DNA of 64,000 nt from Oncomelania hupensis (GCA_036898135.1 CM072517.1:62318269-62382268); one strand, 5' to 3'. Shown: positions 22,230-36,400, numbered from the stretch's first letter. Made by a program: numbers and translations. The notes: a model not told the origin generated them from the letters alone.

Positions 22230-23790
22230 GTATTATATATACCCGCTCGTCTGCACGCCTGACGTGTTCCTTTGTGCCTTAACGACTTCAAGCATTATAG
22301 AACCTCTTTGTTGAACGTGTGCCAAACATGGACGTTTGTTAAAGAATCAACACGCTCCTGCAACTGCATTAGTGCATGCATATCAAGCAGAAACCGCTCC
22401 GATCCAGACCTCTGGCTTGACGGTATTCATTATCAATCAGTCTGGAGTTAGCAATAGGGGATGTCAAGTGTTGTACCACTTTCGCACTTAATTTTTCTGT
22501 TACCTGTCATTGTGTCTGTAGTGACTCAGCAGGTAGGCATCTATGGTCAAGACATTAATCATAATGACGAAATGTCCCTGTGTTTTTGTTTCTTTACATT
22601 ATTGACTATTAAGAGGCAATTCGTTAGCGCAGATGTAAAGGTACAGCTCGTCATTTATTTACATTATGGACTATTAAGAGGCAATTGGTTAGCACATATA
22701 TAAGTACCGCTTGTCATTTTGGTCATGAGGGATATCTTGTGACGTTTTGGTTGAATTTGTGCTTCAATGCTCAGCTCTCTGCTCGTAACCTTTCCCTGCA
22801 AGTATAGAGAAGTCTTTGTAGATCTGTGGTAAGTCATTTTCACCTGCTGTTATATGTAATCTTCGCTTTCGCTAATATTTTCAGAATTGTACCGCTTGGA
22901 TTATTTCCCTCGGTTATTGATTTTATGTCTTGACCGTCCTTCGTAAAACGTATCTTTTCTCAAAAGTCTTTCAGCAGTATCTGTAGTTGTAAAAGGGGTT
23001 TGGAGGAGTGGGGGGTTAAGTAGTAATTTAGTATGTTTTTGTCATATTGATTTACACAGCAGTAGTATGTACGCGTGAAAGAGTAACTTGTCTTATAATT
23101 ATAGTATATGTATAGTGTGTATATGTGTTTGCGTAAGAAAGTGTGCGTGTATAGCGCTTAGATCCTTAGGGTAGGCGCTTTATAAATGCTAGTTATTATT
23201 ATTATTATAATTGTAATCAGGTTCATCAGATCACTCATTACTTCACCAAAAACAATAACGCCAGTAACTTATGTTGGTCACAACGCTGTCTCCTCTCCTT
23301 TGTGCAAATACGTTGAGCAGAGCAGTCTAGCGGTGTTTATAACAGACGATTACACGGTGGAACGCTATCCGCTAAAATTAATGCACCCAGGGGGAAAAAA
23401 ATCATCATCAGATTTAGATAAGCAGTTATATACTGCAAAAGTGGTTAGTTGAATATAAAATTGTAAGGCGCGGACTGTAAATTAAATCTCCGAAGGTCGT
23501 ATTATGAAACATCAACCATTTGCTTAGCATTCTACAGAACTGCATTGTAGTGGAAATAAAATAAATTCTATAGATGAAAATGCTTGTTGCTATACTAATT
23601 AATTCTAAACTTATAAAATGAAATGTAGACGTAAAATAAAATGTGTAGACACAAAATAGTTTTTTTCAATAAATTTATAAAATTAAATGTATTGACATAA
23701 AATGAATTTTAAACTTTTAAAATCAAGTGTGTAGACATTATATAATATGAATACACAGCATAGTGATTGCGCACTATTGCTCTTGTACAA
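22230..23790. other. gene-free stretch
   Basis: I see no gene or strong repeat. A roughly 40-bp near-duplicate containing TTACATTATTGACTATTAAG (about 22596-22640) recurs as TTACATTATGGACTATTAAG near 22659-22690. A segment around 22892-22945 (TACCGCTTGGATTATTTCCC, then TGATTTTATGTCTTGA) matches 19735-19785. Confidence 0.5.
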
Positions 23791-23794
23791 GGTT

Positions 23795-24180
23795 GTGAGC
23801 GAGCGTAGTGGCCGAGTGGCCCAAGGTGAGACTAACTTACCTTGTACACAGGCTAGAGACCAATGGCGCCTGACAGGTGTGGGATCGATTCGGCCTCTGG
23901 GCGTTACGTTTCTCTGAATATTATTTACTTTCGACTCGGGCAGAGTCTCGGGGGATTTTGGCCGGGTTCTCCGGTTTGCTCCCCAAGAAAAATGTCAAAA
24001 ATACAACTTTGGGTTTGGGCGCGACACAGTCTGCGACTACGTCTATCCCAGGGGAGGCGGCTAAGAATTTCCCGATAAAAATGGATAATAAAGTATTTTT
24101 TAAAAATTCAATAAAATCCAATGGTGCCTGTTGTTATAACAATATGTATTGCTATTAAAAAGTTGTTGTTGTTGTATCAA
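23795..24180 (+). mobile_element. candidate second tRNA-derived SINE family
   Basis: The 5' end contains GTAGTGGCCGAGTGGCCCAA, resembling box A of a Ser/Leu-type tRNA. About 55 bp later comes GGGATCGATTCGGCC, resembling box B. A 230-bp non-tRNA body follows and ends in an A-rich region and GTT repeats. The structure fits a SINE, but only this copy is present and the tRNA part is degenerate. Confidence 0.5.
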
Positions 24181-24559
24181 ATTTTATTCATCAGATTAAC
24201 ATAAGTTGAACAAGTTATTAAAAAGTATGGTACAGCTGTATTACGATGTATGAAAACTAAATATATCATTAATTGTACAGTTGTAGAATATATTTCATAA
24301 AGGTGGCATTATTATAAAATGTATGATCTACAAATATAAGAAAAATAATCATTTCATGTACAAATGTTGTCCCATAGTTAACCTTGTGGATTAGTGCCTT
24401 GAGAAGCTCTCTGAGCTTGTAAGTGCGCTGTATAGGAACAATCTCGTTCTTTCGTTCGTTTTGCAAAGATAATGATTTTGTACTCTCCCTTTCACCGATG
24501 ACATGCTCAAGTGCTTTAAATTATTGTAATCTTAAGATGTAAAGAAGAAAGCGCTGCGA

Positions 24560-24605
24560 TATTGTTGTTGTTGTTGTAGTTGTTGTCGTCATCGTCGTCG
24601 TCGTC

Positions 24606-24681
<76 letters not shown>
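24560..24681. repeat. (TTG)n-(GTC)n-(TTA)n microsatellite
   Basis: Three adjoining trinucleotide arrays. The surrounding sequence from 24180 to 25828 is AT-rich and has no recognisable gene; it includes a CT-rich tract at about 25299-25370. Confidence 0.85.
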
Positions 24682-24682
<1 letters not shown>

Positions 24683-25321
24683 CTTGTGAATTGCATCATT
24701 TATTTCGTTTTCTGGTGTATAAAACTTATATTTACCACACACAAAAATTGTGACATATCTGTTAGACTATAGTTCCCATTACGGCTCCCCAAATCGATTT
24801 TTGTTGGTGTTAGCAAACTGCAGCTCTCATGTGATCAGTGTTCTTTTTTTCCCCATGTTCCCGTAAATCTAGCTCTGTGTTCACAAAACTCTGTTTCTCT
24901 GACTCTATGATCCGCTGCTTCTATTTTCAACACAGCTCGTTGTCGCAGTTCTATCACCGTTAGAATATTTATTAAGGTCGAACATTTGACATTAGGGTGC
25001 TTAAGAATGGATCGGATGCATGCAGTGTCTGCACGAAATGCTGCAAAGAAATGAATATGAATCTAAACATTATGACCTCAAACATTAAACAAATAATATT
25101 ATCGCTAATAATCTTAATCTTAATGAATAATATTGGAGCCACTTCCAAACCTGTGTGTCACTCATTCATTGTCTATTATTCACCTAAGTGATTTAGACAT
25201 TGAAAATTATAAAATAAACATATTAATAAACAAATTGAAATAACTAACTTTAAAAAATACATCTAGAATAACTGTGGAAAAATTAAAATTAAAATATCTC
25301 TCTCTTTCTCTCTCCCCCCCC

Positions 25322-25352
<31 letters not shown>

Positions 25353-25828
25353 TCCCTCTCTCTCTCATACACCTATGATTTTACACACAGGTTCTTCATA
25401 CAGGAGTCATTTACCACAAACCAAAAAGTGCATAAATCTTCCAACAAAGGAATAAATAACAAATGTTGCAAGTTGTAAGCAAACTGAAAACGTTATTTCA
25501 CTTAGTATCTTAATGTTTTTAATTTCCACCGGTAGTAAAAAGTCAAAATCGTTGCATTTAAACAGAATATGAACCAGTGAATATGCACAAGTACAGGGAG
25601 AAAAAAACTTTTTTTAAAACAAAAAATGAGTTTGTACTGAATTTAAGAAAATTATATATGGTAATGTTACTTTCTCACCTCGCAACTATAATACACCCTA
25701 TCATATACTTAACCAACATTTGCAAAAGTCACAGTGTGAAAGTATTGCATCAATGTTAAGTGTGTGGTCTGCCTCCTAGAATGTGTTGAGCGATAGTAAA
25801 GAAGTACAAGTGTTAATGTAAGTTCTAG

Positions 25829-26109
25829 CAGTGGCGTAGCTAGGGGAGGGGGGGGTGGGTCCAAATTCGAAAGTCCCCCCGGGCTCCCACTTGTTAAGGG
25901 CCCCCAAAGGAGTGTCCGAAAATTTGTTTTACATTAAATATAAAATATTACGCCACCGCCATGTAATCTTGCTATTCACGTTGTTATATAAGTTTAGACT
26001 TATATATTTATTAAGTACATCATCTCATGTCCTGATGTCGAATGTCAAAATGCAGGGGTCCCCAAAGAAGCCAAGCCCCCGGGCCCCCAAATCCCTAGCT
26101 AAGCCACAG
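25829..26109. mobile_element. hAT-type MITE, copy 1
   Basis: 281 bp bounded by imperfect inverted ends CAGTGGCGTAGCTAGGG and CCCTAGCTAAGCCACAG. It is flanked by a perfect 8-bp target duplication AGTTCTAG at 25821-25828 and 26110-26117. It has no transposase. A related, LINE-interrupted copy lies at 61329-62934. Confidence 0.9.
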
Positions 26110-26952
26110 AGTTCTAGTGTGTAATTATGCAAAATTTGCTCGACCGGTTCGTGTCGTATTTTCTGTCTGGGAGTAAGGTCCCTTGACATCATTTTTCGCC
26201 AAACGCATCAAGCTGTTGTTTTAGTTATATGCAATCCAATGTACCCATTAAACCCATCTCTTTGTATGCGTTGAACTAATTTTTAATCGTTTGTACTCAT
26301 TTCGGCTACTTTTCGCTATTTTGTTTTTCTCTTGCGACTCCTAGCGAAAATTCCTGTATCGGACTAAGCTGATGTTTCAGTGATTAAGTAATTAAATTTA
26401 CGTATTGACCCCCTATTTTGATATGCTTTGGGCTTCTTTTAACTCCTTCATGCATATTTTATTTCATTTTAGCCTATATTTGATGTTTTCATTCCGCTTT
26501 TTGCTCTTTTTTGCTGCTATTTAAATGCATCATTTTTCACTCTTTTCGTATTTTCTGGACACTGGCGCAGGGTCCTTGCGCAAAAATGCAAATATCACGA
26601 GTAACTTTTTTAAAAGGAATAAAATGGGTTGAAAATAAAGTAAAAGCACAACAAAGGAAGGATATGAGCTAAAATAAGTTAATAAAACAAACTAATAAAC
26701 GGGGCTCAAAGTTGACGAACAGACTGCTACTGATAGTTGACATTCGTCAACTATCAATTAACAGCTGGAGACTATTTGCATCAAGTAATTTATGGTGTAT
26801 CTTCTAGAATATATAGAGAAGAAGAAAACAGTGTTTTATTAGCTAGCCATCATTAGTTTTCTTTTCCGATCTGTGAAAGTAAACTTTCTTTGATCAAAGA
26901 AAAAAAATCTATCAGTGAAGATTCATCTATGATCTATGTAGGCCCCAGTGTC

Positions 26953-27889
26953 AGCCTGGTTTCGGGGCTATAAATAGCAGCCAATCACAGCCGGTATGGT
27001 TCCTTCGGAGAGTCGCAAGTGTTAGCACTACGATCATGTTCGTCGACGTGGAGATATTTACGCGCTATTCTTTCCTTCATTCATTCATCTTCTTTCTTCT
27101 TCAGCTGCTAATGTTGCCGGATAATATGGGCCACTTTGACTAAGATCTTTTGGAACCAAGTTCCGCGGGTCCGCCTTATATATAATTATTGTCCGCGATT
27201 GGTTAAACTATTCGCCATTTTGACTTACTTACCGACTGACCCTTTGATGCACTGACTGATTGACCGATATTTTGATTGATTCTGAAAAAAAAAAGTTGTA
27301 CATTGTCGTTTGTGCAGGTAACTTTGATTGTCGTTTGTGCAGGTAACTTTGATTAGCTGAAAGTGTGGACATATCGACAGCACTAAAACCCGTAGCACCG
27401 AAATACAACAGCTTTTCCAAAGCCTGGTTTCGGGGCTATAAATAGCAGCCAATCACAGCCGGTATGGTTCCTTCGGAGAGTCGCAAGTGTTAGCACTACG
27501 ATCATGTTCGTCGACGTGGAGATATTTACGCGCTATTCTTTCCTTCATTCATTCATCTTCTTTCTTCTTCAGCTGCTAATGTTGCCGGATAATATGGGCC
27601 ACTTTGACTAAGATCTTTTGGAACCAAGTTCCGCGGGTCCGCCTTATATATAATTATTGTCCGCGATTGGTTAAACTATTCGCCATTTTGACTTACTTAC
27701 CGACTGACCCTTTGATGCACTGACTGATTGACCGATATTTTGATTGATTCTGAAAAAAAAAAAGTTGTACATTGTCGTTTGTGCAGGTAACTTTGATTGT
27801 CGTTTGTGCAGGTAACTTTGATTAGCTGAAAGTGTGGACATATCGACAGCACTAAAACCCGTAGCACCGAAATACAACAGCTTTTCCAA
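26953..27889. repeat. 468-bp tandem duplication
   Basis: Segment 26953-27420 is repeated at 27421-27889. The only difference I see is one extra A in an A run. Each unit carries CTATAAATAGCAGCCAATCA and two tandem copies of TCGTTTGTGCAGGTAACTTTGAT. The second unit leads toward the start codon at 28018, so the duplicated DNA may include promoter sequence. The units could be a very recent duplication or an assembly duplication. Confidence 0.9.
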
Positions 27890-28017
27890 AGCTTCAACAA
27901 CACAGCTGTGAATAAGTCTACTACCTGTTTCTTCTTCAAAAGCCACATCAGTAACAACCTTCAGAGATAATCTTTGTGACGTAAGCCAACGCATTAGTCA
28001 TACCGGAAAAGGAAAAA

Positions 28018-30126
28018 ATGGGAGCGGAAGCGATTGTCTCCCTTCACTTCACTCTCTTCTTCTTTCTCTCTGTCTCCTGCCTCAGTTTTGCGCAAGATTG
28101 GTTGTACACCCGGCAGCCATCTTACGACAACCGAATTTCCAACCAAACCTACCAGTGGACGCACGACCTCGTGTCCAAAATACAATGCGCGATGACTTGC
28201 ACTTCCAACGAAGACTGCTTGAGTTTCACCAGCACGGAGCTGACGTCAGGCAAGGTGCAATGTCGTGGGCATTTGGGCGTCCCAGGTGATTCTGGGTCTT
28301 ACGCTGCCAAAACCACGCTCTACGTCGTTGAGAAGGGTGGGTGAGGGCACAGGCGTTCGTACCTGCATACAATAGCATGCCTCTCTTTAGAAAGCGTTGA
28401 TCCCTTTCAGTACTTTAATATCAAAATCTCAAACTCATCTCAGCGAAAATCGCGGGTCATCGCATTTTTTAAATCTACATGAACGAACTAGAAGATTTAT
28501 CCCGAACCGAGGAAACTCAATCGATCCAACAGTGATTCATGCAAACATCCAAGGTAATAAATATGCACAGTCTATGTTCAAAGCAGTTCAATTTCTGTAA
28601 AATTGTTTTTACAAAAACCACGTTTATAATGATTATGTTACACTGTGGTTGTTTTTTTTAATCAGTAGTTGATTCAGCCCCGACGCTTGAATCCTAATAA
28701 GTGTAAAAAGATTCGTTTATCCACGCAACCCGTTCACTCAGCAACAAGGCAGGAGTCGTTGCATGAAGTTTTCCAACTTTATTCAGCGTACATCAACAAC
28801 TGCCTACAATTGCTCAATCGCTTTTTCCGCTTTCACAACTCTCAACAATCACCTTTCAACTTCCCAACTCTGTTGTTTGTAGATTATAGTCACACGACAC
28901 TTTCGCATATAGGTGACTACTGGACCGATTTATACTGACACCAGCGGGCCAGTTGTTGGTAAAGGGGAAAATAATATGATCACACGTTGACCAATCCGGG
29001 ATTCGAACCAGCGACCTTTCGGTTACTAGCAAGACGCTCTTACCAACTGAGCTACCCGGCCCCTCGCCCAACTCTGAAATAGTGCGGCACTTAAATAGTC
29101 TCTCTATACTCTAGAGAACGTTCGAACATTCCAGCGTGACTCAATTACAGCCAATCAGAATAAAATTTATCTTCAAAACTATGCACTGTCCTACGTCATA
29201 TAACTTAGAATCATCTCGTAGCCATCACTAGATTTATCCATACGCTTCGATCGATAATAAACAAGCAACCCTAGAAAATTCTCCAATAATATCGACCAGC
29301 GAAAATTAACAACATTTTACCAAGCTTCTTCCAACTACAAAGCAAAATCAAAGCAAAGGTAAATACACTCTACTATTGCATGCTTTGCAAAACAAAACGA
29401 TCGGATCTATCGTGCGCGTCTCAAACGTAACAGAGTACTTGACGGAAGTTGGCTCTGTGACTCGTGGGCTTATCACAACTAAAACTTCGTCAGTAGTTAC
29501 TGGTTTCAGTGTAACTGCCAAGATGCGTTTCGCGATTGAAACGAAACAAGAGTAAGTTCCCTTGAATACTCCTACAATCTACATCCGTCCAGTGATCATT
29601 ATAAATGTGAAGTTTAAAAAAATATATTTTTCAGAAATTAGACGGGTTTAAAAATAAAATTCTCCTATTTTTTACTTTGGATGTTTACAAAAATCACTGT
29701 TGAATCGATTGAGCCGCCTTCTTTCTGGAGAAATCTTTTAGTTAGTTCATATAGATTTGAAAAATGTGGTGACCTGTGGTTTTCACTGAGAAGAGTTTGA
29801 GATCTTGATAGTAAAGTATTGAGAGAGACGCGTTCTACAGGGAAGGCGCCATCGTATCCAATTACGAGCGCCTGTGGGTGAGTGGTAGTGATCATAACAA
29901 TATCGACTACGATAATGTTGATGATGACGACGATGATGATGACGGGGACGACGACGACCATGATGATGATGATGATTATGACGACGACGGCGACGATGAT
30001 AACGATGATGATGATGATAATGATGATGACGACGACGACGTCGACGATGATGATGAGGACGGGGACGACGATGACCATGGTGATGATGATGATGATGACA
30101 ATGATGATGACGACGAAGACGACTAC

Positions 30127-30205
<79 letters not shown>

Positions 30206-30446
30206 TTTTTGTTTTTCTTTGTGTGGTTGGGGTGGGGTGGTTGACAGTGTCAGCACCTCTGAGCTCGACTTGGCTGGGGAAGGCGTGTGTGACCAACAGC
30301 ACGTGCAGCCAGCCAAACTCTCAGTGCTACTTCGGAAAGTGCCTGTGTACGCTCGGCTACTACTTTTCCAACAGCGGCGACAACTGCCGTCCCAGTATGT
30401 TCTCTTAAATTGGGGTTGGCGGCGGGTAGAAGGGTGTGTGTGTGTT

Positions 30447-30482
<36 letters not shown>

Positions 30483-33400
30483 TGTGTGTGGGCACACTTA
30501 CACAGTGTTATCTGGACAAATCAGTGAACATCTACATAATTTGTATTCACATGCCTACTTGTTTTGACGTCAGAACAATGATCTGTTAGGGTTAGGGCTG
30601 GGTTAGGGTTTGGGTTAGGGTTAGGGTTCGAACACTGCAAAGTACTTAAAAATGGGGACAAAATATGACCCATTGTCAGTACAACGTATGTGGCGTTTCG
30701 GGACAGTCATGATAATACTGTGTAACTTCGGCTGGGTGCGTGTGTCCTTGTTTACACAATGTTATCTTGACAAATCAGTGAACATCTACATAACTTGTAT
30801 TGACATGCCTACTTGTTTTGACGTCAGAACAATGATCCGTTAGCGTTAGGACTGGGTTAGGGTTATGGTTAAGGTCTATGACGGGGGTTTTATTGTTGCT
30901 GGGCTCTGCACAATGGACTGCTATTACCTCCTCGTCTTAGTCGGTGGGGATCGCTAGTAATCTCCCTTTTACTTCACTTAATACATTTTTTGTTTAGCTC
31001 GGTCTGTGTTAAGGCTGGGGTACAGAGATAGATAGAAAAATGGTAAAAGATCACTGTCACACTTGCTTTCATACGGCTATGAATCATATGTAGTCCAGCC
31101 ACTTGATAACAGTAAAAATCACACATTTATTTCCACTACTCTATACACGATATTCGAAGTACGAATCTAACTTAAAAGTTCAAAAGTCAATGCGAATGAT
31201 TCGCTCGCTGATAATCTAGGCAGCTACTTTCTCTTCATCGGGCACTGGCTACTTTCTGCCTTAAGGGTCAGAAGTCTTGAAGAGTGGACTACTGTGGTCC
31301 TGTTTATACAGAGTGTTAGTGCACTGTTTCTAGAGCACTTAACTGCGTGGTTGAAGCGCTGCGTTGAGGTAGCTTCTGGTACACGCTGTGTCGTTGTGTA
31401 GTCTTTGACTTTTGGGTACGACGTTTGGGCTATCTGCGCTCAATGCTGTAGATGCCTCGGCAGCCAACTGTACGCGTTGACATGGTTGTTGTCGTTTGCT
31501 GAATTGGGCTCACGATATAGCGCCTGCTCGTCTGTAACATATGAGACGAAATTCTGCACAACCCTGAAAAATAGGTCTGTTCAGAGCGTCTCACTGAAAG
31601 CCAAATTAGCCCTCAGTGATAGCTCCACATCTTTATACATAAGCGACGAACATTCTGCTAAGTCCGTGGTCCACTGGAATCTCCACTCTAATTTCCTATA
31701 CATTAGCCTATACAAATATAAATCGTGGCTTACTATACACATAGAGAAATAATAATATTATAAACATTCTCTGGTACAGCCACTGGTCTGCAAGCATACA
31801 TATAGGTTAAACAACAGTGGTTCCGTCAGGTAAACAACATGGCGTCAAACCCGGTCGTGCTTGACTCGTGGTCGGATTCTTCCACGTGGTCATGCAAAGT
31901 CAGACTAACAATTCATTCTATGCATAGCAAATTTAACAAACATAATTCAACAATAATATAAATACATCACGATGAAACAGAAGTATGTTCATTTACCTGT
32001 TCGACAATGCCGTGGCTACTTGATTGAATTCGAATATTCAACAAGCACTACTGTCTAATCCTCTCAGGAGAGATTCTGTCAGAGAGTTCTGTGTACTTCT
32101 TAGCGTCTCAAACTCGACTGACCTCCCACCTGGCTTTGACTGAATCGGCCAGAACTGGTTCTATCCACTATACCAGTGTCCTGATTGGCTGAACCATCTA
32201 AGTGGATGTAAAATTCGAAACACCATCGTATGCGGCGATGATGTCACTACACGGCTCGCGTCAGCTCGCAGTGTGTTTACACATCAGTTATACCTTAATC
32301 GTCTGCTATAGACAACAGTAACCTTCTAAGTTTTACTACTGACTAAACAAGCAAAAGCTCAAATAGTGCGGGGTAAACTGGTCTGCTTGTTACAGGGTTA
32401 GTGTTAGGGTTAGGGTTTTAACACTGCAAAGTACTTTAAAATGGGGACAAAATATGACCCATTGTCAGTAGGCCTACAACGTATGTGGCGTTTCGGGACA
32501 GTCATGATAATACTGTGTAACTTCGGCTGGGTGCGTGTGTGTGTGTGTCCTTGTTTACACAGTGTTACCTGGACAAATCAGTGAACATCTACATAATTTG
32601 TATTGGCATGCCTACTTGTTTTGACGTCAGAACAATGATCCGTTAGGGTTAGGACTGGGTTAGGGTTATGGTTAGTGTTAGGGTTAGGGTTCGAACACTG
32701 CAAAGTACTTAAAAATGGGGACGAAATATGACCCATTGTCAGCACAACGTAGGTGGCGTTTCGGGAAAGTCATGATAATACTATGTAACTTCGGCTGTGT
32801 GTGTGTGTGCGTGTGTGCGCACGCGCGCGCTTTTGACTGAGTGATGTAAGCGACAGCAGCGAGACAGTTCAAGTATGCAATGTTGAGGAGATAACCGTCC
32901 AGGCAGTGGTCTGAACCTGGTTGACGGCTTGGAATGGCGAACCACAATAACAAGTCCCTGATTTACAGGCAAGCGCCTCCTACTCTTGAGGATGAGAGCC
33001 TAAACCGAGGTCAAGCATACGCACGCACGCATTTCATCGCTTGGACTTTAAATCGCTCCTGACGCTCGTGTGCCGGGCGCGTGAGTTATGGGGCGCCATG
33101 TGTCCATTAATTCTATGTGACTATTCTATACATAGAATAAATTCTATGCACATAGAAAGCATTCTATGCACACAAAAAGCATTCATTAGTTGAAATTCCA
33201 TTTATAAAAAAAGAAACCAATATTGTAAGTCATAGAATAAAATTCTTTGTATAGAATAACATTCTATAGTATAGTGTAAAATTCTATATCCATAATAAAA
33301 TTCTATGTATAGAATAACATTTTATAATAGAGAATAAGATTCTATGTATGTAATACAATTATATATTATAGAATGCACTTGTATGCATAGAACTATCTTC

Positions 33401-36400
33401 TATAGCATAGACAGAATTCTATTACAAAGAATGAATTCTATAACATAGAATGAATTCTTTAACATAAAATAAATTGCTTGACATAGAATTAATTCTATGT
33501 GCATAGAATAAATTGTATGACATAGAATGAATTCTATAATAAATAATGAATTCTATATGCATAGAATGAATTTTATAGCATAGAATGAATTCTATGACAT
33601 AGAATTCATTCTATGACATAGAATGAATTCTATAGGCAAAGAATGAATAGTATAAAATAGAATGAATAAGCTTACATAGAATAAATTCTATGACATAGAA
33701 TGAATTCTATGACATAGAATGAATTCTATAACATAGAATGAATTCTATAGCATAGAATGAATTCTATGACATAGAATGAATTCTATGTTACAGAATGAAT
33801 TCTATGTCATAGAATTCATTCTATGCTATAGAATTTATTCTATGTTATAGAATAAATTCTATGTAATAGAATTCATTCTATGTCATAGAATTCATTTTTT
33901 TTAATAATGAGATTTTTATAATGAGATTTTATAGCTATATTGGTATTTAACCTGTTTAAAAAATTTATATGTTTGATATGTATGTTAATCTATTATTTGC
34001 TAACAATTTGTAATTTGTGAAGTTGTCAACCACAGCGAGTGCGTGTTTTATTATATGTAATATTGTGGTATATAAATAAACAATTATTATTATTATTATT
34101 ATAGAATTCATTCTATGTCATAGAATTCATTCTATGTCATCTTATTCATTCTATGTTATACTATTCATTCTATGCTATAGAAATCATTCTATGTCATAGA
34201 ATTCATTCTATGTCATAGAATTCATTCTATGTTATAGAATGAAATCAATATAAAAACCTTTTTTTACATAGTAAAAACTGGGGCACTGTCAAGGTATAGA
34301 GAACATTTTGTATGGCATTGGACTGTATTGCAGAGAGATACACATTGCCACATCCCATCACCACACCACATCACTCTACATCAATGGCTGACGTACGTTC
34401 CTAATGCTATTATGCTATCCATTTTATTAACGGAAGGAACTATACATAAATGTGGGTGTTCTTACAAAGGGAGGCCAAATTCTTAACAGAGCTATTTAGC
34501 TGAAAATAGGTTATGGGGGGACGCCTGGGGTGAAATAGGTTTTTTTGCAATAATTATTATGTCTCAGAGTTGTGTCGCAATATTCGACCTTTAATTATAT
34601 TAATTATTGCTTTTTATGAGTGCACAGTACGGTTATTTCTTCGGTATTGAGCAAAAAGAACTGATTATTTAATTAGATTTTGTCACTATAAACCCTTACA
34701 GAACCTCAGCACAATGTAATGAAAAAGTTAGCACGCAGAGGCGGAGGAGGGGGGAAGTGGAGGGTGTGACGTCAATTATTTTTATTGCTATGCGATCTAC
34801 TCACTACTTCAAAGTCATCTACATCAAGAAACATAAAGGCCCCGCCACACATGCCGATTGTGCAAGGATTTTGTTTGCGATCCGATCCGAATGCTACGTG
34901 ATGACGTCAGAACTACTGCTTGCCTGGGGTCTGATTTGCAATCGACTCGGTATCGTGCGATTTGAGCCTGTTCTAATGTCTGATAAAGCCCGCAGAACGC
35001 TTGGCACGTCAGCCATTTCTTCGGTTTTCGCGCGCCTGCACATGTCCCTTTATTCCTCAAAGCCTCGTTTCACAAAGAATGACCTAGTTGCGCATAGAAT
35101 GAACATTCTATATTATAGAATGCATTCTATGTTAAAGAATGCACATTCTATGTTATAGAATGGATTCTATGTTATAGAATGGATTCTATGTTATAGAATG
35201 AACATTCTATATTATAGAATGCATTCTATGTTAAAGAATGCACATTCTATGTTATAGAATGGATTCTATGTTATAGAATGAACATTCTAAGTTATAGAAT
35301 GGATTCTATGTTATAGAATGAACATTCTATGTTATAGAATGAATTCTATGTTATAGAATGAACATTCTATGTTATAGAATGGATCCTATGTTATAGAATG
35401 AACATTCTATGTTATAGAATGAACATTCTATGTTATAGAATGAACATTCTATAACATAGAATGCATTCTATGTGCACTAAATGTTAAAAAATAATTCTAT
35501 GAAAATAGAATGTATTCAGTGTTGCGAATTAAATCCATTTTATGTTAAAAAAAGGTATTTTATGTCATACAATTCTTGCTGTGTTATACAATTAATTCTA
35601 TATACATATAATTCATTTCACTCACATAAAATTAAAAAACACAACTAATAAATTGTAACGAAATTTAGAATTTAAAAAAAGATATTGTATGACACATCAC
35701 CACATCGCATCATCACCACATCGATCACATCATCACATCACATCACTGCATCACATTGCTTCATCACCATCATCGTGAAAACGCACCACCATATAAAATC
35801 ACATCACATCAACAAATCATCACATCACATCAGCCGACATCACAGCAGCAGCACATCTTCACATTGCAGCAGACAGCACATATCAAGGCATCAGTGAATC
35901 ACATCACATAATCTAATCACCCCACCCCTCCCACCCATCACATTTGTGGTGCAGTGTGGTGTGATTTAGAGTGATGTAGTGTGGTGATGTGATGTGGTAA
36001 TGTGTATGTATGTATCTGCAATACAGTTCTATTATGCCTTAAAAGCGAGTGAATCAGACCACATCATCACATAACCTAATCACTCCACCACGCCTACCCA
36101 TCACATTTGTGGTGCAGTGTGATGTAGAGTGATGCAGAGTGATGTGGTGTGGTGTAGTGATGGGATGTGGCAATGTGTATATCTCTCTGCAATACAGTCC
36201 CATGCCATAAAAAAATGTTCTCTATACCTCGACAGTGCCCCAGTTTTTACTATTTTTTAAAAAAGTGTATGCATTGATTTCATTCTATAACATAGAATGA
36301 AGTCTATGACATAGAATGAATTCTATGACATAGAATGAATTCTATAGCATAGAATAAATAGTATAACATAGAATGAATAAGATGACATAGAATGAATTCT

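Noticed and set aside
29878..30247. Asp-rich protein leading into the six-cysteine module
   Set aside because: The Asp part is a GAT microsatellite before a splice acceptor at 30247. The exon phase and cysteine module start at 30248.
30590..30630. Interstitial telomere
   Set aside because: The TTAGGG-like runs are short, imperfect and part of a ~250-bp unit repeated several times.
34757..35158. 133-codon open frame within the foldback element
   Set aside because: It has no recognisable domain and ends in the palindromic repeat array. It is not a transposase by any motif I can see.
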